Source: XN24 sp964413755
GTDB taxonomy: Bacteria > Pseudomonadota > Gammaproteobacteria > Steroidobacterales > XN24
NCBI GenBank assembly: GCA_964413755.1
Contig: CAYPTW010000040.1
Coordinates: 1-22,764 of the forward strand
DNA length: 22,764 nucleotides
Reading direction: 5' to 3'
The position numbers and the translations under genes were made by a program. The notes under the pieces are model-generated. The model was not told the origin of the DNA, ran no database searches, and saw only the letters and a program-made list of their open reading frames with translations. This document shows positions 1 to 7,406 of this stretch, piece after piece (positions within the stretch are counted from its first letter, which is position 1; each line of letters begins with the position of its first letter).

Positions 1-129
1 ACCACCGGAGACCTCCGCCCGGCCGCGGCCGCGCGCGAGGTGGGAGACCAGTTTGGCGAGGACATCGGGAAAAAAGCCAGGCAACTGGCGCGGCTGGCCC
101 TGGAAGCGCGGCGCGAAGGCCGCGACTGA
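1..129 (+). CDS. C-terminal end of an unidentified protein (5' truncated by window edge)
   Basis: Frame 1 is open from the first base to a TGA at 127-129 and gives the last 42 residues of a protein. The tail is charged and helical-looking, ending in Arg/Glu/Ala-rich sequence. The following GTPase starts inside it (TTG at 53) with a good ribosome-binding site, so the two are probably co-transcribed and translationally coupled. Nothing in these 42 residues identifies a family. It could be another GTPase-associated or membrane protein, but that is a guess from the neighbour only. Confidence concerns the reading frame, not the function. Confidence 0.5.
   Translation, partial: TTGDLRPAAAAREVGDQFGEDIGKKARQLARLALEARREGRD
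37..46 (+). promoter_or_regulatory. Shine-Dalgarno for the GTPase TTG start
   Basis: GAGGTGGGAG lies 6 nt before the TTG at 53. It is the reason for choosing this TTG rather than a downstream start: the next in-frame ATG is about 60 codons in and would remove the conserved helical N-terminus. The site sits inside the coding sequence of the preceding gene. Confidence 0.5.
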
Positions 130-1447
130 GACCGGGGGCGTCGCGAGCCAGGCCGCGGGCGAGCGCCACCTGGCGCTGGCGCAGGACAGCCTGCGCCGCC
201 TGCTCGACGACCCGACGCTGCCGAGCCCGATGCGCGAGGCCCTCGCGCCCGAGTTCGCCGAAGTCGAGCGCATGCTGCAGAAGCTGGAGCAGGGCGAGAT
301 CCACATCGCCGTGCTCGGCGAGGTCAGCGTCGGCAAGTCTTCGCTGTTGAATGCGCTGCTCGGCGAGGCGCGCTTCGCCACCAGCGCGCTGCACGGCGAG
401 ACGCGCGAAGCCGCCGAAGCACACTGGCAGGAAGCACGCTCCGGCCAGGTCTGCCTGCTGGACACGCCAGGCATCAACGAGATCGGTGGCGAGGCGCGCG
501 AAACCATGGCCCGCGACGTGGCCGCGCGCGCCGACCTGGTGCTGTTCGTAGTGGACGGGGACCTGAATTCGGCCGAGCAGGCGGCGCTCGACCGCGCGCT
601 GTCGCCGGGCACGCCGGTGGTGCTGGTGCTGAACAAGGCGGATCGTTATTCGGCCGAGGAGCGGCAGGCTTTGCTGGCGCGCCTGGCGGAGCGCACGCAG
701 GGCCGGCTGCCGCCCGAACAGGTGGTCGCCGCGGCTGCCGACCCGGCACCGGTGACGCGCATAGTGCGTGCCGCCGACGGCAGCGAACGCGAGGAGCGCG
801 TGCTGCGGCCGCCCGATGTCGAACAGCTCCGGGAGCGCCTGTGGCAGATCATGGAGCGCGAGGGCGAGACGCTCTCGGCGCTGACAGCCGGCCTGTTCGC
901 GGGGCAGGTGAGCGAGCGGGTCGGACGGCGCGTGGTCGAGTTGCGGCGCGCGGCGGCGGAACGCCTGGTGCGCCAGTACTGCATCGCCAAGGGCGTGGCG
1001 GTGGCGCTCAATCCCGTGCCCGCCGCCGACCTGCTGGCTGCCGCGGCGCTCGACGCCGGGCTGGTATTCCATCTCTCGCGTCTCTATGGCTTGCCGCTGA
1101 GCCGCGCCGAGGCGGGTTCGCTGGTCACCGTGATTGCCACCCAGATGAGCATCCTCATGGGCACGGTATGGTTGACGCACGTGGTCTCGGCGGCGTTGAA
1201 GGCCGGGACCGGCGGGCTTTCGACCGTGTTCACCGCGGGTGCGCAGGGCGCGGTGGCGTACTACGGCACCTACATGATCGGGCGGGTCGCGGAGGAATAT
1301 TTCGCGCGCGGCAAGTCATGGGGCAACGGTGGACCCAAGGCGGTGGTGCAGGAGATTCTCGAGAGTGTCGACCGCGACTCCGTTCTGGCCCAGGCGCGCG
1401 AAGATCTTGCCGCGCGCCTGCGTCGCGGCGAGGGCGCCCGGCCGTAG
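53..1447 (+). CDS. P-loop GTPase with C-terminal DUF697-like hydrophobic region
   Basis: 464 aa. An Era/TrmE-like G domain is visible: G1 P-loop GEVSVGKSS (residues 89-97), a plausible G2 Thr117, G3 DTPG (137-140) and G4 NKAD (194-197). Residues about 305-420 form a run of hydrophobic helices with several small-residue turns, as in DUF697 GTPases that associate with the inner membrane. The first 35 residues are basic and Trp-rich. The TTG start overlaps the preceding gene by 77 nt and has a strong Shine-Dalgarno. Such proteins are linked to membrane or stress functions, but the role of this one is unknown. An alpha/beta hydrolase follows after 53 bp. Confidence 0.8.
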   Translation: MARTSGKKPGNWRGWPWKRGAKAATETGGVASQAAGERHLALAQDSLRRLLDDPTLPSPMREALAPEFAEVERMLQKLEQGEIHIAVLGEVSVGKSSLLNALLGEARFATSALHGETREAAEAHWQEARSGQVCLLDTPGINEIGGEARETMARDVAARADLVLFVVDGDLNSAEQAALDRALSPGTPVVLVLNKADRYSAEERQALLARLAERTQGRLPPEQVVAAAADPAPVTRIVRAADGSEREERVLRPPDVEQLRERLWQIMEREGETLSALTAGLFAGQVSERVGRRVVELRRAAAERLVRQYCIAKGVAVALNPVPAADLLAAAALDAGLVFHLSRLYGLPLSRAEAGSLVTVIATQMSILMGTVWLTHVVSAALKAGTGGLSTVFTAGAQGAVAYYGTYMIGRVAEEYFARGKSWGNGGPKAVVQEILESVDRDSVLAQAREDLAARLRRGEGARP

Positions 1448-1451
1448 CCCT

Positions 1452-1459
1452 GCTAAGAT
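1452..1459 (+). promoter_or_regulatory. Possible extended -10 element upstream of the hydrolase
   Basis: TGCTAAGAT has the form TGn plus a -10 hexamer matching TATAAT at 4 of 6 positions. It lies about 40 nt before the hydrolase ATG. No good -35 is visible upstream, which is usual for an extended -10 promoter. It would give the hydrolase its own transcript in addition to read-through from the GTPase gene. Not tested. Confidence 0.25.
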
Positions 1460-1500
1460 TCGCTACCCGCAGCCCATAACAAAGAGCTAGAAGAGGCAGC

Positions 1501-2007
1501 ATGGCCCGGCAACCCTACGTCTGTTTCTCGCACGGCAAGGAGAGCGGCCCGTGGGGCAGCAAGATCGCTGCCATGGCCGAACTCGCGCGCGATCGCGGCC
1601 TCGAGGTGGAGAGCCTCGACTATCGCGGCATGGACGACCCCGCGGCACGGGTGGCGAAGCTGGTGGCGTATTGCAAGCCGCTGCAGAAGCCGCTGGTGCT
1701 GGTCGGATCGAGCATGGGCGGGCACGTGGCGGCGGCGGCCTCGGCGCAGCTCGGCGACGTGCGCGGCCTGTTCCTCATCGCCCCGGCCTTCTACATGCCC
1801 GGCTACGAGGCGCTGACGCCCGTGCCGCGTGCCGCGCGGATCACCATCGTGCACGGCTGGCGTGACGACGTCGTGCCCGTCGACAACAGCATCCGCTTCG
1901 CGCGCGAACGCAACGCCGGACTGCATCTCATCGACGGCGACCACCGGCTGACGGATCACATATTCGAGATCAATCGCTTCTTCGACTGGTTTCTCGACGA
2001 CGTCTGA
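1501..2007 (+). CDS. Small alpha/beta hydrolase (YqiA/UPF0227-like)
   Basis: 168 aa, the short single-domain size typical of YqiA-type hydrolases. The nucleophile elbow GSSMG places Ser71 as the catalytic serine. The acid is Asp122 or Asp123 in HGWRDDVVP and the histidine is His148 in GDHRLTD, so the triad is complete and in the usual order. No signal peptide or membrane segment is present, so it should be a cytoplasmic esterase or thioesterase; its substrate cannot be told. A GAGG Shine-Dalgarno precedes the ATG. Its TGA stop is immediately followed by the inverted-repeat element at 2009, which may serve as its transcript end. Confidence 0.85.
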   Translation: MARQPYVCFSHGKESGPWGSKIAAMAELARDRGLEVESLDYRGMDDPAARVAKLVAYCKPLQKPLVLVGSSMGGHVAAAASAQLGDVRGLFLIAPAFYMPGYEALTPVPRAARITIVHGWRDDVVPVDNSIRFARERNAGLHLIDGDHRLTDHIFEINRFFDWFLDDV

Positions 2008-2008
2008 T

Positions 2009-2397
2009 GGCCTGAAGACCTGACCGCGGGGCCGCGCCGCGCAATGCTCCCCTCGCTCAATGAAATCTTTATATCGCTCGGTGAGCATTGCACGTCCCGG
2101 CCCCGCTGCCACGATACCTGGGCCGGGTGGCGATGGCGCACGGGCGCCACCGGGCAGCCAGCCAGGCCTTCCCGGCGTGGCTGTATCAGGCGCTGCGTGG
2201 CTGCGACCTTTGCCGCCAGCCTGCGGAGCCGCAATCCGGAACGCCGGCGGTCGCCGCAGAGATCCCATGCACCACTGGGACACCGCGCCTGCAACGCCGT
2301 AGCGGGGTCGGGACGTGCAACGCTCACTGAGCGAGATAAAGATTTCCGAGTGAAGGGAGCGTTGCACGGCGCGGCCCCGCGGCCAGGTCTACAGGCC
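2009..2397. repeat. MITE-like element: two inverted, self-complementary arms around a non-coding core
   Basis: The left arm (2009-2107) and the reverse complement of the right arm (2301-2397) match at roughly 87% over about 98 bp, with one 2-nt gap. Each arm is itself a hairpin: 2041-2049 pairs with 2083-2091, and 2315-2325 pairs with 2357-2367. A further 7-bp hairpin is at 2126-2151 in the core. The core (2108-2300) carries no convincing gene; its open frames lack plausible ribosome-binding sites and domain features. No clear target-site duplication is visible, and no transposase is nearby. It fills the gap between the convergent hydrolase and SDR genes. It could be a non-autonomous transposon, a REP/BIME-like repeat, a bidirectional terminator, or a structured RNA. 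Confidence 0.7.
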
Positions 2398-2438
2398 TGC
2401 AGGGTCCCGGTGCGGTCGGGGGCGAGGCGGCGGCCGGG

Positions 2439-3248
2439 TTACTTGCGGTCGGCAATGGCCTTGGCTGCGATACGGTCGATCACTCCCGGCGCGAAGATCT
2501 TCAGGAACCGCCCCAGCTTGCCGCGCCGCGAAGTGATGAGCATGCGCTTGCGTTGTGCCATGGCGGGGATCATGAGCTCGGCGCACTGGGCGGCGGTCAT
2601 GATCTTGGACTCCTGCATGGGCGTCACGCCGAGCGGGCGTCCCTGGCCGTCGAGGGCGCGACGGTGGATCTCGGTGACGACGAAGTCGGGGCAGATCGTG
2701 GTGACGGTGACGCCGCTGTCCGCCAGCTCGATGCGCAAGGAATCGAAGAAGCCGACCAGCGCGTGCTTGCTGGCGCAGTAGCCGCTGCGCGAGGGCACGC
2801 CGGTGAGGCCGGCCACGCTCGCCACCGGGACGATGCGGCCGCGCGAGGCTTTCAGGTGCGGCAGCGCGGCCATGGTCAGGATGGCCACCGAGAAGTAGTT
2901 CAGCTCCATGACCTCGCGCAACACGGCCGGGTCCTCGATCTCGTCGACGCGTGCCCACAGGGTGCGCCCGGCGTTCCCCACCAGCGTGTCGAGGCGTCCG
3001 AAGTGCTCGATCGTGGTGGCGACGAGGTGGCGGCAGTCCTCTTCGCGCGTCAGGTCGCCCGGCACGACCAGCACCTCGGCACCTGCGGCGCGACAGGTCT
3101 CGGCCAGGGACTCCAGGCGCTCGCGGTTGCGCGCGGAGAGCACGAGCCGTGGGTGCTGCGGTGCCAGTGCCTCGCACAACGCGCGCCCGATGCCTTCGGA
3201 GGCCCCGGTGACGACGACGACATTCCCGGTGAATTCGCTCATGACCAT
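2439..3248 (-). CDS. Short-chain dehydrogenase/reductase (SDR family)
   Basis: 269 aa, classical SDR length. The NAD(P)-binding TGASEGIG is at residues 14-21, the NAG motif at 92-94, the catalytic Ser at 144, and Tyr157/Lys161 in YCASK. The C-terminal 30 residues are basic (RRGKLGRFLKIF) and may contact membrane lipid. The likely reaction is NAD(P)-dependent oxidation or reduction of an alcohol/ketone, perhaps a lipid, but the substrate is not readable. The start is either the ATG at 3248 or the in-frame ATG at 3242; no clear Shine-Dalgarno separates them. Divergent from the lipoprotein/methyltransferase pair, with a palindrome between. Confidence 0.88.
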   Translation of the reverse strand: MVMSEFTGNVVVVTGASEGIGRALCEALAPQHPRLVLSARNRERLESLAETCRAAGAEVLVVPGDLTREEDCRHLVATTIEHFGRLDTLVGNAGRTLWARVDEIEDPAVLREVMELNYFSVAILTMAALPHLKASRGRIVPVASVAGLTGVPSRSGYCASKHALVGFFDSLRIELADSGVTVTTICPDFVVTEIHRRALDGQGRPLGVTPMQESKIMTAAQCAELMIPAMAQRKRMLITSRRGKLGRFLKIFAPGVIDRIAAKAIADRK

Positions 3249-3268
3249 GTCCGCTTTTGCAGGAGGGC

Positions 3269-3281
3269 TGTTACGCTAACA
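3269..3281. promoter_or_regulatory. Palindromic candidate operator between SDR and lipoprotein genes
   Basis: TGTTACGCTAACA is a perfect 5+5 dyad around a 3-nt centre. It lies near the middle of the 69-bp divergent intergenic region and overlaps a possible -10 (TAACAT, 3277-3282) for the rightward lipoprotein gene. A symmetric site placed so that it could control both directions suits a TetR- or GntR-size dimer, but no regulator gene is adjacent. The dyad is seen; its function is inferred. Confidence 0.35.
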
Positions 3282-3317
3282 TTTCGACAGGTCGTTGCGT
3301 CAGCTGCGAGGCAGCCA

Positions 3318-3527
3318 ATGAAAGCATTCTTGCCCCCACTACTGTGCATGTTCGTGTGCCTCGCGGGATGCGGCGAGCCCCCGGAGCCGCCCCCGGTCGA
3401 GGAGACGGTCTTCAAGGACCAGGTGCAGGCGCTGGACAAGGCGCGCGCGGTCGAGGAGGAGGCCGAAAAGCGCAAGCGCGAGATCGACGCGCAGCTGGAG
3501 CGCGACAGCGGGGGCGGAGATCAATGA
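3318..3527 (+). CDS. Small predicted lipoprotein with charged helical tail
   Basis: 69 aa. A hydrophobic signal sequence ends in the lipobox LAGC with Cys18, so export, lipidation and envelope anchoring are expected. The following Gly/Glu/Pro-rich stretch leads to a strongly charged Glu/Lys/Arg segment (about 32-62) likely to be a single helix or coiled coil. Gly at +2 after the Cys is not the Asp inner-membrane retention signal, so outer-membrane sorting is possible. A GAGG motif precedes the ATG. It overlaps the methyltransferase gene by four bases (ATGA), indicating coupled translation. I do not recognise a named family. Confidence 0.75.
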   Translation: MKAFLPPLLCMFVCLAGCGEPPEPPPVEETVFKDQVQALDKARAVEEEAEKRKREIDAQLERDSGGGDQ

Positions 3528-4189
3528 AGAGGATCCCCGAGCCCGAGCTGATGGACGACGAGGCCCAGGCGCGCGCCTATGCCGAGGCCGACTTCGAGGA
3601 GCCCAACAGTCACTTCGCCGCGCTGTATGACGAGTTCATCGGGCAGCTGCCGGCCGGGTCGGCGGTGCTGGACCTCGGCTGCGGCCCGGGTGACATCACT
3701 TTGCGCATCGCGGCGGCCCATCCGGAGATCGAGATCCACGGCCTGGACGGTTCGGGCGCCATGCTGGCGTTCGGTCGCGGCGCGCTGGCGCAGCAGCCGG
3801 AGCTGGCCGGCCGCGTGAGCTTCATCGAGGGGCTGGTACCGGACGCGGTACTGCCGCGCGCACGCTACGACGCCGTGATCTCCAACAGCCTGCTGCATCA
3901 CCTGCATGCGCCCGAGACCCTGTGGCGCATGATCCACGCGCGGGCGCGGCCGGGGGCGCCGGTGCTGGTGATGGACCTGATGCGGCCGGGGGACGAGGCC
4001 GGCGCGCAGGCCCTGGTCGAACAGTACGCCGCGAACGAGCCCGAGGTATTGCGCCGGGACTTCTACAATTCGCTGCTGGCAGCCTTTGAACCCGCCGAGG
4101 TGCGGCAGCAGCTCGAGCTGTCCGGCCTGGGCGGGCTCGAAGTCACGGCCGTCAGCGACCGGCACATGCTGGTGCGCGGCCGCGCCTGA
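3524..4189 (+). CDS. Class I SAM-dependent methyltransferase
   Basis: 221 aa. Motif I VLDLGCGPGD (48-57), the acidic ribose-binding Asp75 in HGLDGS, and a post-II segment with SNSLLHHL mark a Rossmann-fold SAM methyltransferase of the small-molecule type (Methyltransf_11/25-like). The His-His after motif II is common in this group. No signal peptide or membrane span is present, so it is cytoplasmic. Its ATG overlaps the stop of the lipoprotein gene, but that pairing does not reveal the substrate. It ends 48 bp from the convergent otsA, with a strong hairpin in the gap. Confidence 0.82.
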   Translation: MKRIPEPELMDDEAQARAYAEADFEEPNSHFAALYDEFIGQLPAGSAVLDLGCGPGDITLRIAAAHPEIEIHGLDGSGAMLAFGRGALAQQPELAGRVSFIEGLVPDAVLPRARYDAVISNSLLHHLHAPETLWRMIHARARPGAPVLVMDLMRPGDEAGAQALVEQYAANEPEVLRRDFYNSLLAAFEPAEVRQQLELSGLGGLEVTAVSDRHMLVRGRA

Positions 4190-4202
4190 CGCGGTGACCT
4201 GA

Positions 4203-4234
4203 CACGCGCCGCGCCGGAGTGCGGGCGGCGCGTG
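4203..4234. terminator. Bidirectional hairpin between methyltransferase and otsA
   Basis: CACGCGCCGC (4203-4212) pairs perfectly over 10 bp with GCGGCGCGTG (4225-4234) around a 12-nt loop. It fills the gap between two convergent stop codons. There is no U-tract on either side, so it may end transcripts together with Rho or protect 3' ends rather than act as a textbook intrinsic terminator. Confidence 0.5.
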
Positions 4235-4236
4235 GC

Positions 4237-5607
4237 TCAGACGCCGAGCGCGTCGACGAAGCGGCGGCGCCAGGCGTGAATGTCGTTCTCGCGCAGTACC
4301 TGCATCATCGCCGCGTGCTTCTCGCGCCGCTCCTGCGGCGGCATTTCCGCGGCCCTGAGAATTGCGTCAGCCACGCCGACCGGATCGTAGGGATTCACCA
4401 GCAGGGCCCCGTCGCCCAGTTCGGCTGCGGCGCCGGCGAGGCGCGACAACACCAGCACGCCAGGGTCGGCCGGATCCTGGGCGGCGACGAACTCCTTGGC
4501 GACCAGGTTCATGCCGTCGCGCATGGGCGTCACCAGGCCGATGCGCGCGACGCGGAAGTAACCCATGAGCAGCTTGCGCGACAGGCCGCGGTTGATATAC
4601 CGGATCGGGGTCCAGTCCGGCTCGGAAAAGCGGCCGTTGATGTGTCCGGCCGACTGCTCCAGTTCGTGGCGGATTTCCTGGTAGGCGCGCACCCCGGTGC
4701 GGGTGGGCGAGGCAATCTGCAGGAACACCAGCTGGCGCCGGCTGCCCGGATGGCGTTCGAGCAGGGTCTCGAAGGCGCGGAAGCGCTCCGGCAGTCCCTT
4801 GCTGTAGTCGAGGCGGTCCACGCCGATCACCAGTTCGCGCTCGGCGAGGTCGCGCGCAAGGCGCTGCACGCTGGCGGACTCCATCGACGCGGCGCCCTGC
4901 TCAGCTGCCTCGTCGACATCGATGCCGATGGGGAAGGCGTCCACGAGGATGCGTCGATCCAGGGCCGCCACGCGGCCGTCTGCGCAAGCCTCGCCGCCTA
5001 GCCCGGCGCTGCGCAGGCCGCCGAGGAAATTCTCGCAGTCCTGGCGGGTCTGGAAGCCGACCACGTCGAACTGCGCCATGGCGCGCAGCAGCCCGCGGTA
5101 GCGCGGCAGCGTGCGCAGCACGTCGAAGCTCGGGAAGGGCACGTGCAGGAAGAAGCCGATGGGCTGCTCGACGCCGGCGCGACGCAGCTCCTGTGCCAGC
5201 GGAATGAGGTGGTAGTCGTGCACCCAGATGCGGTCGTCCGGCTGCAGCAGGGGGCGCAGCTTGCGCGCGAACATCTGGTTGACGCGCTGGTAAGCCTCCT
5301 GCGCTTCACGGTCGTACTTGAGGATGCCCAGCATGTAGTGGAACAGGGGCCACAAGGTGCCGTTGCAATAGTCGTTGTAATAGCCGTCGAAATCGGACTT
5401 GTTGATGTCCACCGTGGCGAAGGTGATGTTGCCGTGTTTTTCCAGCTTCGGTTCGGAGGGCTCGCCGTGGCAGGTCTTGCCGCCCCAGCCGAACCAGATG
5501 CCGCCGCTCTGGCGCAGGGCGGCAAGGATGCCGACCGCGAGGCCGCCGGCGGTCTTGCCGCCCGAGGGTGCGGCGACGCGGTTGGAAATGGCAATGAGGC
5601 GGCTCAA
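4237..5607 (-). CDS. otsA: Trehalose-6-phosphate synthase OtsA
   Basis: 456 aa. A GT20 glycosyltransferase that joins UDP-glucose and glucose-6-phosphate to give trehalose-6-phosphate in the cytoplasm. The N-terminus MSRLIAISNR closely follows E. coli OtsA, as do GGLAVG (21-26), HDYHLIP (130-136), GVDRLDYSKGLPERF (262-276, with the phosphate-binding Arg265/Lys270) and DGMNLVAKE (364-372). The chosen start is a TTG at 5607 whose TTGA overlaps the GH15 stop; GGAGG lies about 7 nt upstream, inside the GH15 gene. An ATG five codons further up (5622) would place that Shine-Dalgarno within the coding sequence, so it is less likely. Last gene of the trehalose operon. Confidence 0.95.
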   Translation of the reverse strand: MSRLIAISNRVAAPSGGKTAGGLAVGILAALRQSGGIWFGWGGKTCHGEPSEPKLEKHGNITFATVDINKSDFDGYYNDYCNGTLWPLFHYMLGILKYDREAQEAYQRVNQMFARKLRPLLQPDDRIWVHDYHLIPLAQELRRAGVEQPIGFFLHVPFPSFDVLRTLPRYRGLLRAMAQFDVVGFQTRQDCENFLGGLRSAGLGGEACADGRVAALDRRILVDAFPIGIDVDEAAEQGAASMESASVQRLARDLAERELVIGVDRLDYSKGLPERFRAFETLLERHPGSRRQLVFLQIASPTRTGVRAYQEIRHELEQSAGHINGRFSEPDWTPIRYINRGLSRKLLMGYFRVARIGLVTPMRDGMNLVAKEFVAAQDPADPGVLVLSRLAGAAAELGDGALLVNPYDPVGVADAILRAAEMPPQERREKHAAMMQVLRENDIHAWRRRFVDALGV

Positions 5608-7406
5608 AACGCGTCCTCCCATGACTTGCTCAGGCGGATGGCGCCGAGGATGATGCCGACCAGGCTGTAGGTCTGGGGGAAGTTGCCCCAGAGCTGCCCG
5701 GTGCGCACGTCCAGGTCCTCGGACAGCAGGCCGAGGCGGGTCCGTCTGCTGAGCATTTCTTCGAACAGGTCCCTGGCCTCGTCCTTGCGGTCGATCTCCG
5801 CCAGCGCGTTGATGTACCAGAAGGTGCAGATGTTGAAGGCCGTCTCGGGCTCGCCGAAATCGTCGGCCTCGCCGTAGCGGAACATGTGCTTGCCGCGCAG
5901 CAGCTCGCGCCCGATGCACTCCACCGTGCTGCGGAAGCGCGGGTCGTCCGCCGGCAGGAAGCCGAGATCGCTGATCAGCAGCATGCTGGCATCCAGGCTC
6001 TTGCCGTCGAAACTCTCCGTGAAACAGCCGCGCTCCGCGTCCCAGGCGCGCGCACAGATCTCCGCATGGATGCGGTCGGCAGCGGCACGCCACTCCGCCG
6101 CCTTGGCGGATTCGCCCAGGTGTGACGAGATGCGTGCCAGCCGGTCGCAACCGGCCCAGCACATCATGCTGGAGAAGGTGTGCACCCGGGCGCGCCCGCG
6201 ATATTCCCAGATGCCGGCATCGGGCTTGTCGAACAGCGCCACGGCGCGCCGGCCGACTTCTTCCAGCAGCTCCAGCTGCTCCGGTCCGGCCGGGCTCTCG
6301 AGGCGGCGGTCGAAGAAGGCTTGCGCCGACGACAACACGACGGCGCCGTAGACGTCGTTCTGCACCTGCTCATAGGCCTGGTTGCCGACGCGCACCGGCC
6401 CCATGCCGCGGTAACCGGGCAGGTGCTCGACGATGGACTCGGACAGGTCGGCTTCGCCGCTGATGCCGTACACCGGCTGCATCCCGCGGCCGTCCCCGCT
6501 GGCGGTCACGTTGAGGATCCAGCCGAGGTAGGCCTCCATGGTGCGCGTGGCGCCGAGGCGGTTCAGCGCGTGCACCACGAAGTAGCTGTCGCGCAGCCAG
6601 CAGTAGCGATAGTCCCAGTTGCGCGTGGTGCCCGCGGCCTCCGGGATAGAGCTCGTCATCGCCGCGACGATGGCGCCGGTGTCCTCGTAGGAGCACAACT
6701 TCAGCGTGATCGCGGCGCGGATCACCTCGTCCTGCCACTCGAAAGGTACTGCAAGCCCGCGCACCCATTCGCGCCAGTAGGCGCGCGTCTGCTCGAAATG
6801 GAAGCGGCTGCTGTGCGTCACCGATTCGCGCAGGCTCTCGTCCGGGCCGAGGATGAAGCTCACCGGGCGCGTCAGGCGGAACGGACGCTCCTCGCGCACG
6901 TGCGTGAGGGAGGCGTCCGTGGTCAGGCGCAGGGTCAGGTCCGGCAACACGTAGCGCACATGGTTGCTGCCGAAGGTCTGGCGCGCGTCCTCCGCGCCGT
7001 AGTGCCCGGCGGGGCGCAGGCGCACCGTCACGCGCGGGTTGCCGGCGACGGTCTCGAGGTGGCGCACGAACATGTAGGGATGGAAGGTGCGTTCGAACTG
7101 CTCGTAGCGCGGCGCGAAATCGGTGATTTTCACGCAGCCGCCGTGACGGTCGAACAGCCAGGTCTGCAGGATCGGGGTGTTCTCCACGTAGGCCTGCTCG
7201 GCGCGCTCGAAGTCCTCCAGCAGCACCTCGAACACGCCGCGTTCCACAGCGTCCTGGTCGTCCATGAGCAGGGCGCAGAACACCGGGTCGCTGTCGAAAC
7301 GCGGCATGCACGCCCAGACCATGCGGCCGAGTTCGTCCACCAGGGCGCTCACCTGGCAGTTCCCGATGACGCCGAGCTCGAGCGAGCTTTCAGGCCGTTG
7401 AGACAT
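5604..7406 (-). CDS. GH15 family glycoside hydrolase (glucoamylase/trehalase-like)
   Basis: 600 aa. An N-terminal beta-sandwich domain (about 1-215) is followed by an (alpha/alpha)6-barrel with NWDYRYCWLRDS (263-274). The probable general acid is Glu401 in GIWEYRG and the probable base Glu563 in GLLSED, followed by GNFPQTYS (574-581). Many GH15 proteins place a His shortly after the last motif, where this one has Leu-Val. No signal peptide, so it acts in the cytoplasm. The gene overlaps otsB by 17 nt and otsA by 4 nt, tying it to trehalose metabolism. It could hydrolyse trehalose or an alpha-glucan; mycobacterial GH15 trehalases are a precedent for the first. The substrate is unproven. Confidence 0.88.
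   Translation of the reverse strand: MSQRPESSLELGVIGNCQVSALVDELGRMVWACMPRFDSDPVFCALLMDDQDAVERGVFEVLLEDFERAEQAYVENTPILQTWLFDRHGGCVKITDFAPRYEQFERTFHPYMFVRHLETVAGNPRVTVRLRPAGHYGAEDARQTFGSNHVRYVLPDLTLRLTTDASLTHVREERPFRLTRPVSFILGPDESLRESVTHSSRFHFEQTRAYWREWVRGLAVPFEWQDEVIRAAITLKLCSYEDTGAIVAAMTSSIPEAAGTTRNWDYRYCWLRDSYFVVHALNRLGATRTMEAYLGWILNVTASGDGRGMQPVYGISGEADLSESIVEHLPGYRGMGPVRVGNQAYEQVQNDVYGAVVLSSAQAFFDRRLESPAGPEQLELLEEVGRRAVALFDKPDAGIWEYRGRARVHTFSSMMCWAGCDRLARISSHLGESAKAAEWRAAADRIHAEICARAWDAERGCFTESFDGKSLDASMLLISDLGFLPADDPRFRSTVECIGRELLRGKHMFRYGEADDFGEPETAFNICTFWYINALAEIDRKDEARDLFEEMLSRRTRLGLLSEDLDVRTGQLWGNFPQTYSLVGIILGAIRLSKSWEDAF

Noticed and set aside
2044..2367. Short open frames within the inverted-repeat element
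   Set aside because: They differ between frames without family features and are disrupted by the hairpins; the repeat structure explains the sequence better.
2008..2438. A complete insertion sequence
   Set aside because: No transposase frame and no clear target-site duplication; called a MITE-like repeat instead.
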